Below, one piece after another: positions 32,201 through 44,200 of a stretch of DNA of 64,000 nucleotides (position 1 is its first letter; every line of letters begins with the position of its first letter). The position numbers were made by a program, and so were the translations under genes. The DNA is from Aplectana chamaeleonis (lineage: Eukaryota > Nematoda > Chromadorea > Rhabditida > Cosmocercidae), in contig JAPDOI010000270.1 of assembly GCA_029168955.1 (NCBI GenBank), forward strand, positions 62,001-126,000, given 5' to 3'. A model generated the notes under the pieces. The model ran no database searches and had not been told where the DNA came from. It worked only from the letters and a program-made list of their open reading frames with translations.

Positions 32201-35200
32201 GATTGTTTGGGAAAAATACAATACACTAGTCAGAATCTGCATAACTTCATGTATAACATTCTTTTTTGTCGAAATGAGGTGGTATGGTAAGCTGGCATTT
32301 CCTTAAGATCACATTGAGACGTCATTATGACCCTTGCAAAAGATTGGAACAGCATCGCGGCCCTTGCCCCACCACGTTTGTCTTGTGGAGAATCCCTTTG
32401 GATTCCACGACAAGAAACACTGCTTTCCCAGCTTAATGGTCCCCAATCCAATCGACTTTTTTTGTGGAAATGATAATAGACATGCCCAAGCGTTGGAATG
32501 TCAAAATTTTGGACGACGCTCAAGATTATGTGAGTTTGATTTGAATTACTCCAACTCAGACAAGATTACTACATCAGCTAAACATATTAGGGAGCGGTTT
32601 ATAATGTTCTTACTATATAATCTCGTATGATTCTTTCATGATCCATTGCTAAGAGCGATTTCAGATTATCTCAAAAAGTGAATAATTCGGTTGAGGTTAT
32701 CTGGCTTAAAACTTTACTACGGGCCAAATTCTGTGATCAGTAGTGTGAAGGCACATCGCGAAGTCAAAAACGGGGAATGCGAGGAAATCATGTAGAAATC
32801 AAAATGGGTTATGTTTACGACCCATTCCAGAAGAAAAAGCCGCTTAATAATGTGTACATTTCATAGAGCAAGGTTTTGCGCGCCAATACTTGGTAGCCAC
32901 TCTGTAGGTGAACAAGAGAACCTAAAGCCTCTTTCACAGTTATTCTGTCGTCCGACTTCGAGCAACGCTATCCGACGTCGCGTGCGGTGCCCACCAGGTC
33001 TGTGATAGATCAATCGATAATATTCACCATCAACGGAGAAATTTCGCACCGACGTTGAACACCGCGTTGCGACGTCGGTCATCCGACGCCAAGCTCCGAA
33101 ACTTAACGATGTCGCAGCCCCATTCTATAACGTGTCGGATGGCGTCGTCCGACAAACTGTGAAAGGGGCTCAAAAGATCCACAAGTTCTTCGAGAAAGCC
33201 ACTCACATAGCTAGCTGCAAAGAGCGTGCGGTAGACGACGAAGGAGAAGTGGCTCCGAAATACTGTGAAGATTGCGTTGGATATTGAGAAGGCAGCGTGG
33301 CAGAGAGCCTGAGTTGTTGACAGTGGTAGAAGGAGACGTATTACGGTGGCATTCTCGTGAAGTTGATAGGAAGACTTTAGATCAAAAAACTTTCTGAAAA
33401 AGAACGTTTTCTTAGTGCGAACTGTGCTTGGCAAGTGCGAGCTACGTGACTGTTGCTAATTCATGGCAGACAATGCTTCTCGTTCATTCGATTGAATGAC
33501 TCGACTGGACTGTGACTTCTGATGGGATATCAGAGTTACAAAACCGCAAACGAGATGCGTTCCAAAAGCTTAACACAAGTATACAATTTTTGACGCACCA
33601 AAATCGCAGTTGATGGCAGTTACTCAAACAGTGGGACGGCATGATTACCCAACTATGCACACAGTCTTTGGATCGGCAAAGCAACTGCAGTCATTCTTCG
33701 AAGAGGAGAACGGGCCACGGCAAGGGTCCCTGCATAACACATCGGCGTGGATCCCAGTGATAATTTGTGTTCCCCATTGAAGGTTCGCGCAAACTCAGCA
33801 GCTATGTTATAGCCCATGGCAACGAGTTCGCGCCAATCTCCAACAGGGAAGGCAAGGTATCACAAGGATTCATGCCGACTGTACCTGTATTCGCCACCTT
33901 GAAGAAGAGTGATAGAGAGATCACTCCCGCTGTTTAACTCGCGTCTCACACTTGCCTTAGTCTTTCTGTGATCTCATTTTTCCATGCTGGACAGGTAAAG
34001 GCACCAAACTTAGTCGAGCGAGTGGACGAGAAGCGAGCACTACGGCGAGCTGTGCGGCGTTCGCGGCAAACCGTTCAGCACGGTCTCGACGGCAAGTGAT
34101 GATCTTCTACCGGAGTCCCATCCGTTCACTCAACCAAATTTCACGAAGACACCATGTGGGTATGAAACTATTGGAAGGGGGCACTCAAGATTCAGTTGGA
34201 GAATGAATGATACCGCTTTCAGAATTCGAAGCATTTTCGAGGAGATGTGAGGGTGTCTGGCCGGCTTAGATCTACACACTAAATGTTAGCTGTTTCAAAT
34301 TGCCATACGGTGTCGCTTTTGTCAGTTCTCTGCGAAGTTAGTCCTTTTCTTCTGAAATGGTGCTTGGACGGCTAGTTTCCTTATGTATCTTTGGCTTCCA
34401 TGCTCTGACGAAGGCGTGATTGCCAAAACGTCAGCCGAACAAAGCTGGAGAATCTCGGTTCACTGCTCAAGAATACAACTACGAGATTCTCATGGACCCT
34501 TTTAGGCGTATGATATCAGCCCAAACGTTCACTTTCTCGAATTAACGATTTCTTTTTCTCGAGTGCCCCCCCCCATTAGTTTCAAGCCACCATATGTACA
34601 TAAGACGCTTCATCTGAAAGAGTCCCGCAGTCAGTCTATCTGGTTCCGCCTTGGATAGAAAGTTCAAGTAACTAGTGATACTTTTTGACAGCTGCGCGAG
34701 ATCAACCCAAGTTCTACGGCTAGAAAACCTTCCCTGTTGGTCATAGCAGGGTCGACGATCAGAGTAACTGGGTTAGTTTGAGCGACCGTAGTAGTCAATA
34801 GAAACTAGTGGGGTGGTATGTGACATATTTATCAGTGCGTGGAGTGATTTTCTTTTGCCTCCTTGCCTCCAGCTTTAGCTTTGTCCTCCGAAAATACAGC
34901 CCACAAGTCATTTAAAGAAACACTTGGAGAAGAGCAGCTTTTGCCGAGAACTCTATTTTTTGACCTGGTCAAAACATCCCCACACGATCACCCCGCACCT
35001 AGTTTAGTTGAAGGGGAGAGCCAAACGAGATTGCTGGGTTCGCATGCACGTATGATCGATCACTGGTCGAGAGATCGCCGCGTCGAACACATGTGGCACG
35101 CACGCAAGCGAGGAGGTAATGATCTTATCACTACCTCCTCGCTTGCGTGCGTGCCACATGTGTTCGACGCGGCGATCTCTCGACCAGTGATCGACGATTC

Positions 35201-38200
35201 GTGATCGACGATACATACCCGAGTGTTACGAAGGGGTCGGGGCAGGGTTAGCGGCGTCGGCGCTTTTAATAATGGTAGTGCGAGGGCTGGAGATCACTTA
35301 ACTATGCATAGTTCTCTCGCCAACCCCACCGACAAGGGTAGGGCAGCCAAGACCCCACTGAGATATCATTGATTGATGATTTCCGGCCCTCGCACTGCCA
35401 TCATCAAACGCGCCGACGCCACAAACCCTGCACCAACCCCTTCATACACTCGCGTACGTAAGGTTTCCGTTTTCGCTTTAGTCTGCCGCATGGACCAGGC
35501 GGCTGGCCATGCGGGTTTGGCGACCTCACTGGAGAATGGGGTTTCGATTTGCAAGGGGTGATCTACCGTCGCAGCGCCGTCCATTCATCACGCTAAAGTT
35601 ATTGCGCGAACTCTATATGCCGCCTCTGGAGGGGGGTCTGACCTGCATGTGAGCCACTCAAACCTTGCACCGTACGCTGATATAGATTTAGGGTTCCGGT
35701 GTTGTCCCAGAGTATGGGATCGATTGAGAGGGGATTCAGGGCTCAAATTTGTATCTAATACCTAGCTGAGCTTAAAAACTTTCAGGATGCTTTTCTTTAT
35801 AAAAAATTCTCATAGAACATGTTCAACACTAATTTTGATCGGATAGTTTTCACTGGATGAACTTTGTCGTTATAGAACGCGTCGCGCTTCCTTGAGAGCA
35901 AAGTACACCTCAGAAATGAATCTCGAGACATGTAATTGTGTAGGAGACCCAATACCACGTGCGAAATTTCGAATTCTCCAATTATTTGAGATGTTGGCAA
36001 CAACCAAGTGCCCAACACCCTCAAAAACTGCCGGAGGCCATGCATCTTCCCCCTACTTTGGAACTCATTAGCGGATATGCATATGGACGAATTTCAATCA
36101 GGTCTCACATTTTCTTTCTACGGCAGATTAAGAGAATTACGGACTCGAGACAGCTCGTCAATCGAACTTAAGCCCTAGAAAAAAAGGCGATTTTCAAGTA
36201 GTCATAACATCGTTCATAGAGGGTTTCAAAAAAATATTCAGACGCAATTGTGGCTAGTACGTGATTCTGTCTACAATAGGCATGAAATGTAAAAAAACAA
36301 TTACTGGGGTGCACTGTGCCTTTGATTATTTTAGCTTGAAATCAATTCTCAATATGTTATTACCTAAGGTAATTTAGTATTAACTCTCCAATTTTCTTTT
36401 TTTTGAAGTTCTCCTCCCCTGTTGAGTTCCGCAGTAACTTTCTCGCGCGCATTCCAGTACGCGGCGTGTTATAGCACAAAATGCTTCAAAGGCACGGCAG
36501 CTGTGTTCAGATAGTGAGGGAGCAACTGATCCTGGTTCCGAAGAATGATACCTCAAAAGATCTCGAATGTTTTCACAACTATTATGTCGAAAGGAAGGTT
36601 CAGCTAAGCTCCAATTTTTGCCTGTACCAGTAGAGAAAAAGACATGGATTAAGAAAGGCACTCTACAAAAGCAATCGCAGTGTCCATTAACATCACGCTA
36701 CCTATACTGCAAAGTATGTAAAAACGGCATTATGTCGGAGTAATGTACATAAGTCCACCGCATTCTGTAGATATACGAACACCCATTTTCGCGAAAACTG
36801 GTTTCAAAGGTATCACGGCCTAGGCTTCGCGAAATTTGATAAAATACTCACACTCAAGCCTGGCTTGTGATTATACAGTTTTTGAACGCGGGAATTGTTC
36901 ACAGTTTTGAGACATTTATCCAAACTAGGGCTATATTTCACAGAACATGCCCGTTAAAAATCCAAACCCGTGCCACTTGCTAAGATGTCCTTCAACACTG
37001 TCGTACAATATTGTGGGGAACAATTTCTTGCAGGATTTTTTGAATCCAGAAATTGAACCAAATGGGGCACTTTCTCAAATTATCATCCTTGTAAAATTAT
37101 TCGTCTTCGAATTCTTCAAGGATATTTTCTGTATAGGTTATTCACAAAGCTCAATTGATACACAAATTTCGAACTCTTTCGTTCACGTCGAAGTGAGATA
37201 CTTATCAGGAGTAAAATCGCATTAATTTTCTTCAAATTAATTTCCAAAAAAACGCCCGAGAAGCTATTTTTTCACAATGTTGTGCAGCGGTTCTAGAGGC
37301 CTTCTCATGGCAAGCAGGTGGCACAGGTTTAGAGTTTTCCCAAACATGTTCTCAGAAAATGGCCCTAGTTTGGATTGATTCAGTATGAATCCAAGCTTGA
37401 GTGTGAGTAAGGCAAGGTTTGTGATGCCTCTAACATATTAAAGTTTCATCAAGTTTCGCTAAGCCCAGGCTGAGATACGTTCAAAAATTCTATTCGCAAA
37501 AATAGGTGTTCGTACATCTATGGAAAGCAGTGTATAAAAATCGGAGCTTATAACGGTTTTGATTGAAAGTTGAACTGAGCACCGAATGCCTCACCGTTTG
37601 TTGGCAAACATATTGAAAATGTGTAGAGAGATGAATCCAACCAAAGCCGTCAGATCAATGCTGCATAATATAAAGCTCAGCAGTTCTACCCGTTTAGCCG
37701 TTTCGGGGGTGCCTGCTGAACAATAAACAGTCGACACTTCCAAATTCATATTAAACATTGCCCAAGTAGCCAGCGTGAACCCTGCCAAAATCTAAAAAGA
37801 GCGAATTCGTGATAAATATACTATTTGAAGCTGAGAGACTCAAATTACGCTGCAAAAAATGCTGATTGGGAGATGTGAGTTAGTAGCGCAAGTAAGGTTA
37901 ACACCGCTCGATGATGACGAAAAGCCATGTCTGACTGCTCGTCACCTCTAAACACCGTCCTAAAGGCATCGCTCGCGATGAATTTCGCTTCAGAGTTTCC
38001 AAGTTATCATGGAAGCTCTAGTATCCTACACAGCAGCCACGTTGAAAAAACCGCGAGAAAATTTCTGAAAGTTGTTTCTTCGGATCATTTTTCTCTTCGT
38101 AATCCGACCCCTTGAGCCAATCGACGTTTGAGAAAGGAAGAGTCAAACGCTACGAATCGCTGTGTCAAGTCGCGATCTCCCGATCAATATCCGTTCATTT

Positions 38201-41200
38201 TTCGTTCAGCTGAGTCTCAAAAGAGAAAACATTGACTGATGTGTGCAGAAAGGACACTCATCACGTAGTCATATAATATATTTCATCAAGTTCCTCTCAT
38301 TTGCACTATATCACTAGTTGACCAATTACTTTCTTATCGCATGTGTTTAATGGACGTAACGGGTGATCGACCCTAACAAGGGAAGTATAAAAAGCGTAGG
38401 TCGGATCTGCCAAAACGACTAGTATGGTTAGTATCTCTCCTGGCTCAATAGTAAAAATGCGCAGTATCCCGCCGCGAGCGGGAGGTTCAAAAAAGTTATG
38501 AGCATTTTTTAAGCCTGGAGAAAAGGCAAGGGTACCTACCCATCAGGCATTTTTTTTGGAGTTTCAAAAATTTTCTCGGATTTAGCTCAAAAGTTGTATG
38601 TAGGGGTAATCAAGGGTGGTGAACACGAATCTGGAGTCCATTTGTCTAAATTCTGAGGTTTACTGTAGGTTACGGTAGGTAACATGTCATTTAGGGGTCA
38701 AAACCCACCTTAGTAATTTGAAAATCGACAAACGGACGTTAAATTCGTATTCTCCACCCCGAATGACCCCCGTATACAAATTTTGAGTAAAATCTGAGAT
38801 TTTGACCAAACTACCGTATACCCACCGTAATCTACCGTAATCTGCAAAAATCGATAAACGGACTCCAGATTCGTGTTTAGCACTCCAAATAACCCTCAGC
38901 AAATGATTTTGAGACATATCTATCGTAGAAAACCGGAAATCTCGAAAGTGGCGTTTTTCCCTCGAAATTTTCCCCGGTTGGGAAGCTTCAAACGAAATTA
39001 GCCGATAACTTAGGAAAATCGACTAATAAACCACAGAATCGTGATCAGCGCCCCAAAAAATCTCCCTGAGAATTTTAAGTCAATTCTGGAACATTTTTCT
39101 AAAACGCTTCCAGAGCCCTCAATTAGTAGAAATAAGCGCCCAACCGAAAATCCGTACCCAGAGACCTCAATTAGTAGAAATAAGCGCCCAACCGAAAATC
39201 CGTACAAGTCCAAAACGCTGTCAGTCTGGACAAAGTACGGAGAATGTGCGTTCACCCAGAATTTGCTCAGGGGGGTAGTTTTGGGTGCTGAACACATTTA
39301 TGAGATCCGTTTCCGGATTTTTCAAAGAATAACGCGCTTTCTGGAGGGTACAAAAAGCACAAAAAATGAGCTTTTCAAGCTTGTAACTTCTTCAAACCTG
39401 CGGCTCGCGGCGGGATACTGCGCAGTTTTACTATTACAAGAGATACTAATGACACTAGTCGTTTTAGCAGATCCGACCTACGCTTTGTATACTTCCCTTG
39501 TAAGGCCAACCCCCGAACACAGAAAAACTTTTCAACTAGAAGCAAACTTCATTTCGGTTCAATTTTAGGACTGCTAACCTCTTGATTGGCGTTATCAAGG
39601 TTAACTTGAATGATGTAAAACAGAAACATGACTTTGGTTTTCAGTGCGCACATGCTTATAAAGGCAACAGCCACGCTAAATTTCCTCCAGATTTTTTCCG
39701 GGAAAGCAAAAGAGCGGTGCCTCTTCAAATCAATAGATGTGAAAAAACACATAAAAACGAGCCCGAAAGAGCTTTACTCGGCTCAGAGATCCGCTCGCGT
39801 TAGCCCCTTCCGCTCTCTGTCGAGTTTTCCGTGGACTAGCTTGGTCCACTCCTCCAATAGATTGATGATGATCCGTCAGCGCTGTTTTGCTCAGACACTT
39901 ATCCGAATTTGCATGTTTGTGTAGCTACTTTGTTTCCTTGTTTTATCTCTCTTACTCCTGACACACAAAGTTTAATATCCAAGCCGCATTTAAAGCTTGC
40001 GTTGATTACTTTTAATGTCTATTTCAGGCCCGTGCCCGCGCAACTAGTCCACCTATGAAATGTGGCTTTCAAGAAGAAGAGCTAATTGTAGCTGTTTCGC
40101 GGCGTTTTCCTTGTATGTCTTTCTTCACTGATATAACAGTCAGGCCCAAATCCTGTGTTTTCTGATGTGAACTCGCGATTTTTTAGCAATTTCGATCGTG
40201 GACACTGCCTTTAACAGAACAGTGTGGTGTATGACCCGAGAATTTTCTTTAATTTGAAGCAATGCGTTATAATTCAGTGAAACGAAGAGAAACGTAACTA
40301 CAAGCAGCGCACCATAAAACAATACACATCTGGAAAGGGAAGTATAAAAAGCGTAGGTCGGATCTGCGAAAACGACAAGTATGGTTAGTATCTCTTCTGG
40401 CTCAATGGTAAAAATGCGCAGTATCCCGCCGCGAGCCGCAGGCTCAGAAAAGTTATGAGCATTTTTTAAGCCTGGTGAAAAGGCAAGGGTACCCATCAGG
40501 CATTTTTTTGAGAGTTTTCTCGGATTCAGCCCAAAACCTGTATGTAAGGGTAATCTAGGGTGGTGAACAAGAAACTGGAGTCTATTTGTCGAAGTTCCGA
40601 GGTTTACTGTAGGTTACGGTAGGTAACATGTCATTTAGGGATCAAAAGCCACCTCAGTATTTTGAAAATCGACAAACGGACGTTAAATTCGTGTTCTCCA
40701 CCCCGAGTAACCTCCGTATACAAATTTTGAGTAAAATCTGAGATTTTTACCAAACTACGGTATACCCACCGTAATCTACCGTAATCGGCAAAAAATCGAT
40801 GAACGGACTCCAGATTCGTGTTTAGCACTCCAAATAACCTTCAGCAAATGATTTTGAGACATATCTATCGTAGAAAACCGGAAATCTCGAAAGTGGCGCT
40901 TTTCCCTCGAAATTTTCCCCGGTTGGAAAGCTTCAAACGAAATGAGCCGAAAACTTTTGAAAATCGACTAATAAATTTCAGAATCGTGATCAGCGCCCCA
41001 AAAAACTCCCCTGGGAGAATTTTAAGTCAAATCTAAAACATTTTTCTAAAACGCTTCCAGAGCACTCAATTGGTAGAAATAAGCGCCCAACCGAAAATCC
41101 GTACAAGTCCAAAACGCTGTCAGTCTGGACAAAGTACGGAGAATGTGCGTTCACCCAAAATTTGCTCAGGGGGGTAGTTTTGGGTGCTGAACACATTTAT

Positions 41201-44200
41201 GAGGTCCGTTTCCGGATTTTCCAAAGAATAACGCGCTTTCTGGAAGGTACAAAAAGCACAAAAAAATGAGCCTTTCAAGCTTGTAACTTCTTCAAACCTG
41301 CGGCTCGCGGCGGGATACTGCGCAGTTTTACTATTGAGCCACAAGAGATACTAATGACACTAGTCGTTTTAGCAGATCCGACCTACGCTTTGTATACTTC
41401 CCTTGTGAGGCAAGTTTCTACAAACTTGGGAGATTCACAGGCGTTCGCCTACAAAAAAGTTTGAGATTTTTCTCAACACTTCCATCTGCTTCAATGTCGA
41501 ATGCACATTGGTGGTAGGTACTGAACATTTGGTACCGCTTTGTGTAAGTTACCGAAGCACGGTGCGAAAACGCCTGCTCGCTACACTGCTGAGAATCAAG
41601 CTCATACGGAGCCCGCTCGAAATTGTAAAGAAACAGTTCCGCGTAATTAGGGCGGCTTCTGTAATCTGGGTTGTTAACGACTTGGTACTCGCAGCCTATT
41701 GGCACGTGATGTAAGCCTAGGCTGAGCACAAAAATTTACGACCCCGTCATACTGATTGGAGTAGATAAATTGCTATCGTCCATCACTGGATGAGGGATCG
41801 CCGCGACGCTGTCTTGGCAGGAAAAATTGCGCGATCAATAGCCACTTTACCTTAGTTTTTCCGGCGCGCAATTTTTCCCGCCAAGCAGCGTCGCGGCGAT
41901 CCCTCATCGAGTGATGGACGATATGAGAAAGGTCTAAGACAGTAAATCCTCTCAAAAAAACCCACAGAAAGAAATGCGACCGCTAGACCGAGCTTCATCC
42001 CATAGCTCTCATATTGTTCACGTCGCCGCAACGCAACTGCTCTTTCAATCAACATGCCAATCTGAAAGACTACAAACGTCAAATTACCAATACGAGTTTC
42101 CGGGAGGTTGACAGTGTACAGCGATTGAGCTATATTAATTAAAAACATTGTTTAGGAACCACAAAATGAAATAATCGCACAAGAGTCGTTCGCTCACAAG
42201 CTTAAGTGGAAACTCATGAACTAATCTAGTGTTTTGACAATCCAGTTCAAGATTTTTGGATGTTTTTTGCCGTAACTGCAGTTCAACGTCGGGGTGCACG
42301 TTATGGTATGCTTACACAAGGTGCTGAGTTGATCGCAAAACGCTTGGCTCCGGGCGAGATTGAACCAGAATATTCCCTTTCCTGGAGAGCGCCTTACCGC
42401 ACTGCACCACCGAAGCCCCAACGCCGCACTCACTCAACTGCTCGGCGAATCTTCACCGAAGCAATCATCCTTCCACTCGCATAACTGGATACGACTGCTA
42501 GATAGTCTCTGACGGTATACCTATTTCATTCCGTTATGCGGATGGGCGGATGATCGCTTCGGTGAAGATTTACCGAGCAGTTGAGAGAGGGCGGCGTTGG
42601 GGCTTCGGTGGTGCAGTGCGATAAGGCGCTCCCCCGTGAAGGGAATATGCTGGTTCAATTTCGCCCGGAGCCAAGCGTTTTGCGATCAACTCAGCACCTC
42701 GTGTAAACAATCCAGTTCAAGAATCAAAAAAGCTTTTCCATGCAAGACCTAAGACACTCAGTAGTTTGGATGGAGAAATCAGCGTAATGCCGAGACTTAG
42801 AGCAGCGAAGAGTGATTCGCTTCCATCCACAAGGGATTGAAAGAACTTCTGAATCGTCTTTGACAGGTACTCGTGGGATTTCGTTTGTACACCTTAGGAG
42901 CCTGGAGCAAACCAGCTTATAGAATTTTGAGAGGTTATTTCTCGTGAGGCAGGCAAACAATTCGGAGGTCATCCAAAAATCATTTAATGGCTAGGAACGA
43001 AGTTCCAGTTCTCTGTTACAGGCGTCTGCATTGAGCGCACCGTCTTGGAGCTAGATCTCAGATTAGGAAGTACTTTACATTCATTCACGCTCTAATTTCT
43101 CAGTCCCAAATCATGCCTTCTTTTCCGCGAGGACATGGATGCTACGCATTGCGAATCAGGAGGAAGGCGACCATTTATTGTAGGCTACTAAAAAAGGTCC
43201 TTTCTGACAGATTATGAATTGAAAATAAGGAGTGCTAGCTGAAGGTTCTATACATTCAAGGTCGGAATGAGCAGAAAATCGTCGAAGTTCACCTCTAATA
43301 GAAGCACACTAAAAACAGATTGTCACAGATAAGAATTACGAATTTTGTTCGAGGTACACCTTAACTAGAAGTAGTTTCAAGGATGAGGTCTGCATGTACA
43401 CCTGTATATGAAGTGCACCTCTTTCTGTCGTGCACTTCCGTTACCGGGATAAGAGCTTTGTGCTGTGATTGTGCCAGAATGCTGTGAATGTAATTTTTTT
43501 TGTCGAGATTGGTGTTTATTATTCTTTAATTCTCTGATTTCTCGAAATGAAGAGAAATCAAGTTGTTTGGCGTGAAGGCAGAAAGTCGCATTTTTTCAAT
43601 TGTACACGATGCCTCATTATGCGTGCTTCTGATCTCAAGTACTCGCGTTAACACCTATTTGTTTCCCATTAATAGCAACGCATTCGTATGTGAAATTGCC
43701 TGGCGTAATAAAAGTTCTTACGAGATGATCCATTTGATATGATTTGATATGTAAAAGTCACCTGCAGTGTTGCCATTGATGCCATACAAGCTGTTGACGG
43801 ATATCTCAAACCAAAACATAACGATGACGGCATAGCCACTGTACATGGATCGCTGTTCTGCAGATATCGAGTAACCTGCATCACCTAAACTTTTCTCCTC
43901 CTTGTTTATGCTAGGAGCGCATTTGAACAAACATTCCAAATGTCTTGTGAGCAAAGTTAGGGAAAATGGCATCCGAACTTTGGTAACGACTTAGTGACAG
44001 TCGGATAGGAAAGCTATCGATCAGATGGATTATCGATCATTCCAGCTACATAGTTCTACATAAAAAATGACTGAATGTTGTTAGAGGCACCTATTCAGCA
44101 ATGCTTTTATAACGCCAGTTCAATTAAAGTGTGTCCGAATAAGAATGGCGGCCCATGCGGCCGGCGCGCTTGGCAGGCAGCCGTCCCATTCGCCGCTCTT

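Noticed and set aside
36380..36661. Minus-strand frame with CENIRDLL as srab exon 6
   Set aside because: The phase does not fit exon 5, no hydrophobic TM6 follows, and the exon at 33207-33393 fits in phase and motif.
39041..39568. 175-codon plus-strand open frame
   Set aside because: It lies in family C copy 2 and includes the 54-bp tandem duplication; copy 3 does not keep the frame.
41966..42129. Longer srab exon 4 starting at 42129
   Set aside because: That acceptor needs a phase-1 donor and would add about 22 residues before the ER motif; TCTTTCAG at 42062 gives phase 0 and the normal TM3 spacing.
42599..42672. Functional tRNA gene
   Set aside because: A- and B-box words are present, but the T stem does not pair well and the sequence recurs in foldback repeats, so it is tRNA-derived at most.
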